64,000 nt of DNA from an uncultured Microbulbifer sp. (GCF_947504145.1 NZ_CANNGQ010000003.1:62001-126000), one strand, 5' to 3'; positions 37,461 to 48,070 are shown, counted from the first letter of the stretch. Notes: generated by a model from the sequence alone, not told the origin. A program made the numbers and translations.

Positions 37461-39189
37461 CTAAAACGGGAAGACCAGCGGCAACAATATCAAAACAGTG
37501 ATTGAGTAGGCGAACGTCAGAGGAAGCCCGGCACGCACGAAATCCCGCAGGTGGTAGCCCCCCAGGTTCTGCACCATCAGGTTGGCCCGGTAGCCAAACG
37601 GGGTCAGGAAGCTGGCACTGGCCGCGTAGGCCACCGCCATCACGAACGGCATCCAGCTTACGCCAAAGCTCTCTGCCAGGCTCCAGGTCAGGGGAAAAGC
37701 CAGTGCCGCGGCAGCGTTATTGGTCATCAACTCGGTCATCGCCAGGGTCAAAAAGAATACCCCGATCAGTGCCAGGTAAGGGCCGCCCCCTTTGCACCAG
37801 ACCGCGCAATCCTTCCGCCAGCGCCGTTGCCAGGCCGCTGCTGGAAAAGGCCTCGGCCAGCACCAGTGCGCTGGCAATGATCAACCAAATCTGGAACGGG
37901 AAGCGGCGCTGCAACTCGGTAGTGCTCACAATACCCAGAGCGATCATGCCGCCCAGTAACAGCACTAGCCCCTTGAGCAGTGAGAAATACCCCATGGCGG
38001 CACCGGCCACCATGCCGATAAACCCGAGCCCCAGCAGCCAGCTGTCGCGGCGAGAGAGCTGGCGCTGCACCGCATTATCGCTAACTGCATAAAAATTCTT
38101 ATCGATATTGCGGTGATGCTTGAAGTCCGGCCCTACCGCCAGCAACAGCGCATCTCCCGCCTGCAATCTCTTTTCACCCAGCTTGCCCGGCAGACGATCA
38201 CCACCGCGATGTATGGCCACCACGGCCGCATCAAAGCGGGTGCGGAACTGGCAACTCTTCAGGGTTTCCCCAGCAATGCTGGAGCTCGGGGTCAGCACCA
38301 CCTCGATCAAATCGAGCTCCAGTCGCTCGTCCTCCAGCGCAAACTGGTGCAGGCCGGGGATATCCTGCAAGCGGCCTATATCCCGCACATCACCACTGAA
38401 GATCAGCTTGTCACCGGACTTTACGATCTCGGTGGGCGCCACCGGGCTGATGGTGCGACGGCCACGTACAATCTCCACCAGGTACAGCGTCTCCAGCTGC
38501 CGCAGCCCGTTCTGCTCGACAGTTTTACCATCAAGCGGAGAGTCTTCCTCGACCTCTGCCTCCAGCAGGTATTCGGTGATCGCCTCCTGTACACCCCGCC
38601 CTTCGGGCAGCAGGCGATTGCACAGCAACAACACCACCAGGCCCACAACCAATACCGCCAGCCCAACGGGCAAAAACACAAAGAAGTCCAACCCCGACTG
38701 GCCGCGATCCAGCACGAAGCTGTTCACAATCAGGTTGGTGGAGGTGCCGATCAATGTGAGGGTACCGCCGAGAATGGCCGCATAGGAAAGCGGAATCAGC
38801 AATTTGCCCGCGGGGTAGCGGCGCTGCTTCTTGACGCTGGACGCCAGCGCAGCCACCACTGCGGTGTTGTTCAGAAATGCAGAGCTCAGCGCCGTCGCGC
38901 CGGTAAGGCGAACCAGGCTGCTCGTCAGAGAACCGTTGATCAGCCGGTCGGACACCAGGCGCAGCCAGCTGGCTTTTTCCAGACCAATCGATGCCAGGAT
39001 CAGCGCGACCAGTGTGACCAGCCCGGGGTTGACCGCTTTTTGCAGTACCGATTCTGCCGGCACCAGACCGGTCAAAAAGCAGACTGCGGCGCCAGAGGCA
39101 AAGACGAGAGATGGTCTAAAGCGGGTGAATACAAGAAGCGCGATTACCGCTATAAAAATAACAGCTACCGCTGACTGACTGAGTGTCAT
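37461..39189 (-). pseudogene. SLC13/DASS-type transporter with two TrkA-C domains, broken by a single-base frameshift
   Basis: The gene reads as one 12-helix-type permease in two frames. The first frame (39189 to about 37790) has the membrane half with LTLIGTSTNLIVNSFVL and two RCK/TrkA-C regulatory domains (about 205-375). It is then lost after LAEGLRGLVQ. The continuation, GGGPYLALIGVFFLTLAMTELMTNNAAAALAFP up to the end, is in another frame. One extra base in the AAAGGGGG tract at 37786-37793 (minus strand) explains the break; removing one base restores LVQGGGPYLALIG. Relatives move sulfate, dicarboxylates or other anions. Sulfate import would suit the sulfotransferases nearby, but that is inference. 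Either a recent inactivation or a homopolymer sequencing error is possible. Confidence 0.85.
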
Positions 39190-39252
39190 ATAAGTGCCAC
39201 AGATATACAGCGCTAGCTGCTCTATTAATTTTCCTTTTGTGCGCGCTTCCCA

Positions 39253-41514
39253 TCACGCCAAAGAAAAGTCTTCGTGGATCAGGGTAAGGTTGGGATTATA
39301 CGCAGGATCTGTATCCAGCTGATCGCCCCAGCGTCTGCGCATGTAATCAGCCTCACGCTGCGCGCGACGGCGCTTTGCCGTGGTGTCATCAGCACCGCGG
39401 GAAACCGATTCGTGATGATATAGCTCTGCATATGGCGTCCACAGGTTACGATAACCTGCCTCGCGGACTTTCAGACAGAGATCCACATCGTTATAGGCAA
39501 TCGCCAGATCGGCCTCATTAAGGCCGCCAACCTGTTCAAACACCGACTTGCGCAACACCAAGCAGGCACCGGTGACCGCAGACAGATTCTGCACCACCTG
39601 CAAGCGCCCCATATAGCCCGCAGCGTCGCGCCGGGCATATTTATGGCTGTGGCCGGCGGTTCCACCAATTCCAAGAATTACACCACCGTGCTGAACGGTA
39701 TCGTTGCCGTAATATAGTTTGGCGCCCACACACCCAATCTCTTCCCGGCAAGCATGAGCCACCATTTCACACAGCCAGCCCGGAGTAATAACCTCGATAT
39801 CGTTGTTGATCAACCCCAGAACGGAGCCCCGTGCCAGAGTCGCACCAAAATTGTTGATCGCCGAATAGTTGAATGAGTGGTTCCACTGGTAAACCCGCAC
39901 TCGCGAATCGCGCTGCACTTCCTGGAAATACACTAGGGTTTCCGAGCATCGGCTCTGGTTGTCGAGTATCAGGATTTCGTAATTGGGATACTCGGTTTTC
40001 TGAAGAATGGAATCCACGCACTGGCGGAGAATATCCACACCATCCCGTGTCGGCACCAGCAGGCTGACCATCGGCTCCGGTTTCGGTATCGCCCAGCGAA
40101 GACGAGCCGAGGGTGTGCCCTGTACCTCAGTAGATTGCCAACCCTCCAGCTCAGTCTGAATACCTGCGTCCGCCAGGTAGTGCTTCAGTGCGTTTTTCTC
40201 CGCAGACTCCAGCAACTGCTGGTCCGCAACCGGTATCACCTTTTGGTGGTATAGAACCCGAGGGATATGGCTTACGTCATCCGCAGTCAGCAACTCACGG
40301 CACCGTAACAAAGCACCGTAAATGGTGACTTCCTTGGCGGCTGGGAAGCCGCGACTAATGCGCTGCAATAATTCCCTGCGGAAAAAGCAGCACTGACCCA
40401 CATAGCTGCTTACAAGCAACAAGTCTGGATTCCAGGCGGGCCGGAACAGCGGTGCCTCGCGGCCGCCTGCACGGTTCAGCGTATCGGCGTCTGTATACAG
40501 CAGTTGCAGACCAGAGTTTTGTGCAATTGCCTTCGCCGCGAAATAAAGTGCATGGGTATGCAAGCGACCGACCGGAGGTAACTCGGACACAAAGTGGGTA
40601 TCCGCAGATTCCTCGGAAGTGCATAAGCGTTGTCCGGAGAGCCCCCCTCCCCGTTCCTGCAATATGACACGCTTATCACCCAGTGCGGCCTCTTGTAAAC
40701 GAGTAAGAGCAGGGCTGGGCGCGGCAAGTAAGTCAGCACTGACTTCTAAATACAGGCGCCAGTGGGGGTAGGACTGCGACTTTAATGACCGTAATGCCGG
40801 CCAAGCCGAATCTAGCGTGTGTGAAGCCACCCGTAAGCGAAGTGTGAATAGTGCCGGCGGCGGCTCGCTGGCGGCAAGAGCCGCAACATCTTCACTCTGG
40901 GGGAACTGCCCTACTTCAACCTGAGCCAACCACTCCGCGTAACCAGTCTCAGGGCAGCGCTTGTGAAAAGTTTCCGAATAATGCATCAACGCTACCGAAC
41001 GCCAGCTACGCCCGTGTTCAGTCGCTTCCCGCTTCAGGGCTTTGCTTACCGCACGACTGGACTGCCCGCGAAAATTGCGGTGCATATTAGCCAGGCGCTG
41101 ACACAGTCGATCGCGAGCAAAGTGAGGAGCCAGCCAGGCGAGGCAGCAGTGGGAAACCTGATAACCAGCCGCAGGGTCTGGTTCATTCGTACCGGCGTCA
41201 CCCGAGCCAATAATCTCCAGCTCCGCGGCCCGCACCCGCGCTGGGAAAAAACAGATCCGTTTGGCTACCTTTCCCTGGCGAAGCGGCAAGGTCACCGAGA
41301 GTGCAGGGTCAAAGCCGTTACCACAGTCCACCCGCAATAGCAGATGCCGGGCTCCCGTGGCTTCCGCCAATTGGAACTCGAGCATATACCAGCCTTTGCC
41401 GGGCAGGCGGCCATGCCAAGCCATCGCGGACTTCTTATCCCCCCCCAATGGAGATAAAGTACTGGGCTGCAACCGCACGAAACTTCGTAACGGCCTCATA
41501 AAGCTCTGCGACAT
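39253..41514 (-). CDS. Tandem-domain GT2 glycosyltransferase with degenerate first module
   Basis: This 753-residue protein is a paralogue of the 744-residue GT2 enzyme at 42458-44692. An N-terminal beta-rich domain (about 25-110, LPGKGWYMLEF, KRICFFPARV) precedes two GT-A modules. The first (about 215-440) is degenerate: where the paralogue has the metal-binding LLDHDD, this one has SELPPVGRLHT. The second module (about 480-740) is intact, with VSLLVPTRDG, ILILDNQS, NYSAINNFGA, INNDIEVITPGW and a final YHHESVSRG. It probably adds one sugar, with the first module structural. Its ATG overlaps the stop of the sulfotransferase gene (TGATG), so translation is coupled. Confidence 0.85.
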   Translation of the reverse strand: MSQSFMRPLRSFVRLQPSTLSPLGGDKKSAMAWHGRLPGKGWYMLEFQLAEATGARHLLLRVDCGNGFDPALSVTLPLRQGKVAKRICFFPARVRAAELEIIGSGDAGTNEPDPAAGYQVSHCCLAWLAPHFARDRLCQRLANMHRNFRGQSSRAVSKALKREATEHGRSWRSVALMHYSETFHKRCPETGYAEWLAQVEVGQFPQSEDVAALAASEPPPALFTLRLRVASHTLDSAWPALRSLKSQSYPHWRLYLEVSADLLAAPSPALTRLQEAALGDKRVILQERGGGLSGQRLCTSEESADTHFVSELPPVGRLHTHALYFAAKAIAQNSGLQLLYTDADTLNRAGGREAPLFRPAWNPDLLLVSSYVGQCCFFRRELLQRISRGFPAAKEVTIYGALLRCRELLTADDVSHIPRVLYHQKVIPVADQQLLESAEKNALKHYLADAGIQTELEGWQSTEVQGTPSARLRWAIPKPEPMVSLLVPTRDGVDILRQCVDSILQKTEYPNYEILILDNQSRCSETLVYFQEVQRDSRVRVYQWNHSFNYSAINNFGATLARGSVLGLINNDIEVITPGWLCEMVAHACREEIGCVGAKLYYGNDTVQHGGVILGIGGTAGHSHKYARRDAAGYMGRLQVVQNLSAVTGACLVLRKSVFEQVGGLNEADLAIAYNDVDLCLKVREAGYRNLWTPYAELYHHESVSRGADDTTAKRRRAQREADYMRRRWGDQLDTDPAYNPNLTLIHEDFSLA

Positions 41515-42461
41515 CAGGAGTGAAGGGCGTTATTCGGAAGTACCTGCCCGGTCTCTTCAACCCGACAAATCACATCCAGCCCCTTTGCAGGCTGCGGCAG
41601 CTCGGCAACAAACCCCACCTGGCCGTTGCGCAGCACGCCCTGCCCACGCAAGCCGGGGCGATCCAGCCTCGCCACAACCGTGGAATGCACGGCACCATTT
41701 ACCAACACCTCGATAGTGACGGGGGCATCACCTACCTCGGAGGCCGCCCAACCGTGGAGCTTGCCGTTATGAATCTCGCGTACTTCGCCCATAGTAAAAG
41801 GCTTGCCCGCCTTTTTCAGCTCCCAGCGCCACTGGAACTGTTCCAGCGCCGCGCGGTAAAAGCGTATTTCCTTTTGGTTGATCTCCGCCATTTCCTCAAG
41901 CTGCGCACCCGGAATCGCGTATTCCTCAACCTTTTCGCGGCCCTTGTTCTCTTCAAGCACCGGAACGGCCAACCCGAACTTTTCCTGAATAAATTCTAGT
42001 GACTCTGGGTAGTGCTCGGTAAACCCGATCATACCCAGCGCAGGCCAGGCGATATTATCGAACATTCTGAGCTGCCGATTAATGAATGGCGCTGAGCGAT
42101 AAAATGTCGGGAAGTCGTGCTTGTATTCGTAGTGGCGTACAAAATGCTGATACTCCGAGTACACGCGCTGTACCGGGTCCCGCAGAAACGTGATAAACCG
42201 CTGCAAACCAAAAGCTGGGACATATCTCTGGGCGTTAAAGTGGCCCGTTATAAACTGGAAGCCACTGTCATCAAACGCTCGACAAAACTGCCAGAGGTCG
42301 CGCTCGCCCAGAACCCAGTCGCGCACAATGGCACTGGTTTCTGGTGACTCGGGGCCGTAATCACGCACGACCCGCTCAGCACCCAGAACCTGATCTACAC
42401 CAAACCGAAAGCTGGTACCGGCCGTCTTGGGCACATGTACAAAAACCAAAGGGTCCATCAA
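41514..42461 (-). CDS. Sulfotransferase-family protein with C-terminal accessory domain
   Basis: This 315-residue protein begins with the PAPS-binding P-loop (FVHVPKTAGTSFRFG, about 7-21) and the 3'-phosphate-binding segment FLRDPVQRVYSEYQ (about 90). Both are hallmarks of carbohydrate sulfotransferases. Residues about 225-315 form a separate beta domain (NGKLHGWAASE, VTIEVLVNG, RPGLRGQG, VGFVAELP), a pattern also seen attached to glycosyltransferases. It most likely sulfates a capsule sugar using PAPS. It lies between two paralogous GT2 genes, overlapping the upstream one by 4 bases (ATGA) and the downstream one by 1, so the three are one translational unit. Confidence 0.85.
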   Translation of the reverse strand: MMDPLVFVHVPKTAGTSFRFGVDQVLGAERVVRDYGPESPETSAIVRDWVLGERDLWQFCRAFDDSGFQFITGHFNAQRYVPAFGLQRFITFLRDPVQRVYSEYQHFVRHYEYKHDFPTFYRSAPFINRQLRMFDNIAWPALGMIGFTEHYPESLEFIQEKFGLAVPVLEENKGREKVEEYAIPGAQLEEMAEINQKEIRFYRAALEQFQWRWELKKAGKPFTMGEVREIHNGKLHGWAASEVGDAPVTIEVLVNGAVHSTVVARLDRPGLRGQGVLRNGQVGFVAELPQPAKGLDVICRVEETGQVLPNNALHS

Positions 42462-44692
42462 ACCACCTCCCTCAGGGAAAAATCCTCACGCGAATGGGTG
42501 AGATTGGGATTGTAATACGGGTCCCGCTGCAACAGCGCGCCCCACCGCTCTGCCAGGCGGGCTTTTTCCTCATCAAAGCGCGCAATCTTCTCCGGGGTAT
42601 CCTCCTGCCCGCGAGACTTGCTCTCATGGTGGTAAAGCTCGGCAAACGGCGTAAATACGTTCAAATAGCCGGCCGCCTGAACGTGTAGGCAGAAATCTAC
42701 ATCGTTATAGGCCACGGTATAGGCCTCATCCAGCCCGCCCACCTCTTCATAGGTGGCCTTACGCACAAACAAGCAGGCGCCGGTCACCGCACTCAGGTTC
42801 TGGCGCACCTTCAGGCGATTGAAATAACCCTGACTGCCCCGTGGTGACCCGCGGTGAGAATGGGCCGCGTAGCCGCCCAGCCCCAGAATCACACCGGCGT
42901 GCTGCACGGTGTCGTCCGGGTAATACAACAATGCGCCGACGCAACCGTTCTCCGGCTTCTGAGCAAGCGAAGTCAGCTCCTCAATCCAGCCGGGGGTAAT
43001 CACTTCCACATCGTTATTAATCAAACCGAGAATATCACCACGGGCATTGGCCGCACCGAAATTGTTGATGGCGGAATAGTTGAACGGCCGGTCATAGGCC
43101 AATACCCGAATGCGAGCGTCGTGCTGTACCTGCGCAAACCAAGCCAGCGTCTCCGGCTCTGTACTCTGGTTATCCAGTATCAGTATCTCAAAGTTCTGAT
43201 AGGTCGAACGCTCCAGAATCGACTCCACACAGGGCCGTACCACCGCCAGCATATCCCGAGTTGGGATCAGCAGACTGACGAGAGGCTCATTATTCAACGG
43301 GTATTCAACCCGATAGAGATTGTCATCGTCCGTTTCCTGGACGCTGCCCGCGATTTCACATGTATCCAGAAAGTCCTGCAGCGCCTTCCGCCCCGCCGCC
43401 GAGGTGTAAGATTTCTGCTCAGAACCAAGTGCCGTGGACCCAGCGTGAGCCCGCCAGTGATACAGCACCCTGGGGATATGCACGATCTGCTCCGATGACA
43501 GTCGTGCAGAACAACGCAGCAGCAGGTCGTAATCCTGCGCCCCCTCGACACCGGCCCCTTCGCGGAAACCACCCACCGCCTGAATCAGGGAACGACGGTA
43601 CACCGCAAGATGGGTAACGTAGTTGTGAGAGAGCACCAGCGCCGGATTCCAGTCCGGTTTGTAGTGGGGTGCAAAGCGGCGGCCCTCTTCATCGATAAAA
43701 TCTTCATCGGAATACAGCAGCTCTGCCCCGGGGTTTGCCTGAATAGCAGATGCCACCTCCAGCAAGGCGTACTCGAACAGGCAATCGTCGTGGTCCAGTA
43801 GCGCCACAAAGTCACCATCGGCGAGAGCCAATGCCGAATTACTGGCCGCACAGATATGACCATTTTCCTCACGCTGAACAAACTGGATACGACGATCCCT
43901 CGCCGCATACCGCTTCAATGTCTCTGCCACGGCAGGATCCGTGGAGGCATCGTCGGCAATGCATAATTCCCAGTGTGGGTAAGACTGAGCAAGCACAGAA
44001 TCCAGGCAGGATTGCAGGTGCTGGATGGGCGGATTGAATACCGGCACAACTATAGAGATGCGCGGCTTACCTGACAGCGAATTCAACCGCAGCGCGACAT
44101 TCGGCTGGGCGTACACCGTGCGCTCCCGCGCCAATTGCGCCTCATAGCCGGACAGTGAGCGCTGCACGAACAAGGCGTTGTACTCCTCCCACAGCGCCTC
44201 CCACCCCAACGACTTTGCGATTGACACAGATTTGGCCAAACTCGCATTCACCAGCTTGCGCACCATACTGCGCACCGCGAAGCCACGGGTTACCCTGGCC
44301 AGCACAAACTGCTGGACCTGGATCTGTGCGGGAAAATCACAGGGATCAAAGCGCAGGGAGTGGGCGCGCGACGGGAAATAGCAGAGTCGCTTGTTCAGGC
44401 GGCCGGGCTCAAGGGGCAGCGAAAATGATTCCACCTCTTTAAAGCCATGACCGTAATCCGCGTAGAGCTTACTGGGAAGGGCTCCTAAATCTGCACTCGC
44501 CAGAATTTCGAGCAAGTACCAGCCTCGGGGCAAAAGACCCGATTCTGGCACAACACGGAACGCTGGGTCAGAACCAACACACTGCCAACGTCCCTCAGCA
44601 GGACGACATCCCTGCAGAGGAATCAAATCACAGCGCTGACGACGCTTAACCCAGCGGCGCAATTCACCAAAGAAATAACGAACGGAGTTCAC
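42458..44692 (-). CDS. Tandem-domain GT2 glycosyltransferase, both modules intact
   Basis: This is a 744-residue enzyme. An N-terminal beta domain (about 30-115, LLPRGWYLLEI, KRLCYFPSRA) is followed by two GT-A modules. Module 1 (about 210-430) has ISIVVPVFNPP, ADDASTDPAV and the metal site ALLDHDDCL. Module 2 (about 470-730) has VSLLIPTRDM, ILDNQSTEPE, NYSAINNFGAANARGD, INNDVEVITPGW and CLHVQAAGYLNV. Two sugar additions by one polypeptide are likely, as in other bifunctional capsule or O-antigen polymerising transferases. It is the first of the three coupled genes GT2-sulfotransferase-GT2. The region is GC-rich, unlike the AT-rich block that begins just upstream. Confidence 0.88.
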   Translation of the reverse strand: MNSVRYFFGELRRWVKRRQRCDLIPLQGCRPAEGRWQCVGSDPAFRVVPESGLLPRGWYLLEILASADLGALPSKLYADYGHGFKEVESFSLPLEPGRLNKRLCYFPSRAHSLRFDPCDFPAQIQVQQFVLARVTRGFAVRSMVRKLVNASLAKSVSIAKSLGWEALWEEYNALFVQRSLSGYEAQLARERTVYAQPNVALRLNSLSGKPRISIVVPVFNPPIQHLQSCLDSVLAQSYPHWELCIADDASTDPAVAETLKRYAARDRRIQFVQREENGHICAASNSALALADGDFVALLDHDDCLFEYALLEVASAIQANPGAELLYSDEDFIDEEGRRFAPHYKPDWNPALVLSHNYVTHLAVYRRSLIQAVGGFREGAGVEGAQDYDLLLRCSARLSSEQIVHIPRVLYHWRAHAGSTALGSEQKSYTSAAGRKALQDFLDTCEIAGSVQETDDDNLYRVEYPLNNEPLVSLLIPTRDMLAVVRPCVESILERSTYQNFEILILDNQSTEPETLAWFAQVQHDARIRVLAYDRPFNYSAINNFGAANARGDILGLINNDVEVITPGWIEELTSLAQKPENGCVGALLYYPDDTVQHAGVILGLGGYAAHSHRGSPRGSQGYFNRLKVRQNLSAVTGACLFVRKATYEEVGGLDEAYTVAYNDVDFCLHVQAAGYLNVFTPFAELYHHESKSRGQEDTPEKIARFDEEKARLAERWGALLQRDPYYNPNLTHSREDFSLREVV

Positions 44693-44763
44693 GGGTGATA
44701 ATCACTCAAATCTAAAACAGCCAAATTCACGCCAAAAGTCTACTCTGCCCCCAAATATTTAAA

Positions 44764-45699
44764 TTACTTTTTAAACACACCTACTACATTACCGTTGTCA
44801 GCAACAAGCACTGACGTAATTTTTCGAGAATCCATTAATTTAATCGCATCTTCCACCCGCGTCCCCTTAGAAATAATTATCGGGTCTGCAGACATAAAAT
44901 CTTCTGCCCGTACTTCAAAAATTCCAACGCCATAGGATTCAACCGCCCGTCTGATATCTCCATCTGTAACAACGCCGCACTTATCTCCCGTATTCACTAT
45001 GGCAAGCCCGAGTCGTCCGCGGCTCATTGCATTAATGATTTCAGTTACTGAAGCATCACTATCAACAAATGGAAGATCTCCGTCTTCCATCTCTTCATCC
45101 ACCCTCGCCAACAAACGACGCCCCAGTGAACCGCCAGGATGAAAACGCGCAAATTCCTCGGGCCGAAAGCCCCTTGCTTTCATCAACGTTACAGCCAGAG
45201 CGTCGCCCATTGCCAAAGTCGCAGTTGTTGATGCTGTGGGAGCCAGCTGAAGTGGACACGCCTCTGCTTCTACACCTATATCTAAATGGCTGTCTGACGC
45301 TCTAGCCAAAGTAGAGCATGGATTGCCGGTCATCGAGACTAAATAATTGCCGTTATCCTTGAGAAAAGGGATTAACTTCAGAACCTCATCTGTTTCACCG
45401 GAATTCGAAATCGCCAGGAATACATCACCCGGCGTAACCATACCTAAATCGCCGTGGTACGCTTCACCGGGATGCATGAAGAAACTGGGTGTTCCGGTAC
45501 TCGCTAAAGTCGCAGCGATCTTTTTCCCAATAATCCCTGACTTTCCCATCCCACAAATAATTACCCGGCCTTTAGACTCTAAAATTCGCGAGACAGCGTC
45601 TTCAAAGCTCACATCTATTTTTCCAGCCAATGCACGTACCGCGTTAGCCTCGATATCAAATACATCTTTCGCTATTGACTTATAACCCAACATTTTCAT
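44764..45699 (-). CDS. kpsF: Arabinose-5-phosphate isomerase, capsule-type
   Basis: This 311-residue protein interconverts ribulose-5-P and arabinose-5-P, the first step to Kdo. An N-terminal SIS domain (about 35-170) contains VIICGMGKSGIIGKKIAATLASTGTPSFF, HPGEAYHGDLG and ISNSGETDE. Two CBS domains follow (about 205-311). It is slightly shorter at the C-terminus than KdsD (328 residues), typical of KpsF. It overlaps kdsB by 4 bases and ends the kdsA-kdsC-kdsB-kpsF set. A second, housekeeping copy for lipopolysaccharide Kdo is expected elsewhere in the genome. Base composition is AT-rich. Confidence 0.95.
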   Translation of the reverse strand: MKMLGYKSIAKDVFDIEANAVRALAGKIDVSFEDAVSRILESKGRVIICGMGKSGIIGKKIAATLASTGTPSFFMHPGEAYHGDLGMVTPGDVFLAISNSGETDEVLKLIPFLKDNGNYLVSMTGNPCSTLARASDSHLDIGVEAEACPLQLAPTASTTATLAMGDALAVTLMKARGFRPEEFARFHPGGSLGRRLLARVDEEMEDGDLPFVDSDASVTEIINAMSRGRLGLAIVNTGDKCGVVTDGDIRRAVESYGVGIFEVRAEDFMSADPIIISKGTRVEDAIKLMDSRKITSVLVADNGNVVGVFKK

Positions 45700-46490
45700 T
45701 TTTGCGCCAAAAACAACTTAACTACTGATTCAGCATCAGAATACGTATCAACACCATGAGGGGGGCAGGAGTGCCAATCAAAAACACTAACTCTGACACC
45801 TTCTCGGAGAGCTCTCATCTGTTCTAATTTTTCCAAAGACTCCACCGTGTCTACAGGAATTTCGGACAAAGATGCAAGAATCTCATATTTATAGGCATAA
45901 ATGCCAACATGCCTCCGAAAATGTTCAAGCGGCCAATCCTGAGTGCTCGAAAAATCTCGCACATAAGGAACTGGGCTACGAGAAAAATAAAGAGCATCGC
46001 CTCTTACATTTGACACGATTTTCACCACGTTAGGATCCACCAATTCTTTCGAATTAGAAATCGGAGCCGATACCGTGGCCATCTCTAAACCCGTCAACTT
46101 GAGGCAGAAATCTGCAAAACATGCCAACAAATCTACTGGAATTAACGGCTCATCCCCCTGAACATTTATTATGCAATCATCCCCAGACCAACCGAGAATG
46201 GCACCTACTTCCGAAGCTCGATCTGTCCCAGACTCGTGTCGTGGGTCAGTTAAAACACCGTGAATGGAGTGCGCCTCAAGAACCCGCATAATTCTTTCAT
46301 CGTCTGTAGCAACGACAATTGAATCGGCGAATGATGCGGATCTAACTTGCTGAAAAACACGTACAACCATCGGTGTACCCGCAATATCTAAAAGCGGCTT
46401 GCCTGGTAGGCGGGTGGAAGAAAAGCGTGCGGGAATAATGACTCTTACAGTAGTTTTTTTCACCTTACTGTACCACCATGCTTCTTTCAT
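45696..46490 (-). CDS. kdsB: CMP-Kdo synthetase (3-deoxy-manno-octulosonate cytidylyltransferase), capsule copy
   Basis: This 264-residue cytidylyltransferase activates Kdo as CMP-Kdo for KpsS and KpsC. Motifs: VIIPARFSSTRLPGKPL (about 17-33, nucleotide loop), VATDDERI, NVQGDEPLIP and HVGIYAYKYEIL. In capsule loci the equivalent gene is also called kpsU. The first ATG (46490) overlaps kdsC by 26 bases; a GTG about 9 codons later is an alternative start and would give the usual family length of about 250. It lies between kdsC and kpsF in the same unit. Confidence 0.94.
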   Translation of the reverse strand: MKEAWWYSKVKKTTVRVIIPARFSSTRLPGKPLLDIAGTPMVVRVFQQVRSASFADSIVVATDDERIMRVLEAHSIHGVLTDPRHESGTDRASEVGAILGWSGDDCIINVQGDEPLIPVDLLACFADFCLKLTGLEMATVSAPISNSKELVDPNVVKIVSNVRGDALYFSRSPVPYVRDFSSTQDWPLEHFRRHVGIYAYKYEILASLSEIPVDTVESLEKLEQMRALREGVRVSVFDWHSCPPHGVDTYSDAESVVKLFLAQK

Positions 46491-47010
46491 CTTTTATCAG
46501 CAGCGGCTGGTACATTTCCTCGAGAGAGAACCCCCTGCTGAATAAAATATGCTCTGCGACTTCGCGCGCGACTCCAGCACCGCCGGGACATTCTAAAATG
46601 ATACTCGCATGCTTCTTTGCCAGCACATGGCCATCCGCAGGGGAGTAACTAACACCTACAAAATCCATTAACGAAAGATCAATTATGTCATCTCCAACGA
46701 AGACAATCTGGGATGGCTCAATATTCATTTCAGACACGAGCTGTTGCGCAGCACTAAGCTTATCGGAACACCCAGTAATAACAACATCGAGTGCCAGCTG
46801 TTCGCACCGGTAGTCCAATGCAGCACTGCGCTTGCCTGATACCACTCCGGCTCTAATACCATGTGCTTTCAACAAAGCAATGGCCACACCATCTTTAACA
46901 TTAAACTGTTTATAGATTTCGCCTTCAGAGCTGACATTCAAACTACCGTCAGTTAATACGCCGTCAACATCAAATAGGACCAGCTTAATTCCAGTATATT
47001 TATCTCGCAT
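46465..47010 (-). CDS. kdsC: Kdo-8-phosphate phosphatase
   Basis: This 181-residue HAD-superfamily phosphatase removes phosphate from Kdo-8-P. Catalytic aspartates are D14 and D16 in LFDVDGVLTDG. VVSGKRS is motif II, and FVGDDIIDLSLM is motif IV. No cap domain is present, as expected for the tetrameric C0 class. It starts 2 bases after kdsA ends, so they are tightly coupled. Confidence 0.95.
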   Translation of the reverse strand: MRDKYTGIKLVLFDVDGVLTDGSLNVSSEGEIYKQFNVKDGVAIALLKAHGIRAGVVSGKRSAALDYRCEQLALDVVITGCSDKLSAAQQLVSEMNIEPSQIVFVGDDIIDLSLMDFVGVSYSPADGHVLAKKHASIILECPGGAGVAREVAEHILFSRGFSLEEMYQPLLIKDERSMVVQ

Positions 47011-47012
47011 AT

Positions 47013-47855
<843 letters not shown>

Positions 47856-47869
47856 TCAATGCATTAAAA

Positions 47870-48070
47870 CTACAACCAAACAATAAAGCAATAAAGCAAT
47901 AAAGCAACAAAGCAACAAAGCAACAAAGCAACAAAGCAACAAAGCAACAAAGCAACAAAGCAACAAAGCAACAAAGCAATAAAGCAATAAAGCAATAAAG
48001 CAATAAAGCAATTATTACGCGTACGCAAAATACTGAAAAACACACGCTTCAAATAAAAGCTAACCTCCAT
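47870..48070 (-). CDS. Possible small repeat-containing upstream frame before kdsA
   Basis: An ATG at 48070 opens a 66-codon frame that begins MEVSFYLKRVFFSILRTRNN and then reads through the whole octanucleotide repeat as a hydrophobic octapeptide period (ALLLCCFV / ALLLYCFI), stopping at a TAG at 47870. Because 8 is not a multiple of 3, all three frames across the repeat stay open and encode the same cyclic octapeptide. There is no good Shine-Dalgarno, so translation is unproven. If translated, copy number would decide where the frame ends relative to the kdsA start. Confidence 0.2.
   Translation of the reverse strand: MEVSFYLKRVFFSILRTRNNCFIALLLYCFIALLLCCFVALLLCCFVALLLCCFVALLLYCFIVWL
47881..48008. 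repeat. Octanucleotide tandem repeat (CAAYAAAG) x16 upstream of kdsA
   Basis: There are sixteen uninterrupted 8-base units: three CAATAAAG, then nine CAACAAAG, then four CAATAAAG. The only variation is C/T at one position. A degenerate unit (CAACCAAA) lies on the left and CAATTATT on the right. Perfect short repeats of this size are typical of slipped-strand, phase-variable loci. Confidence 0.97.
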
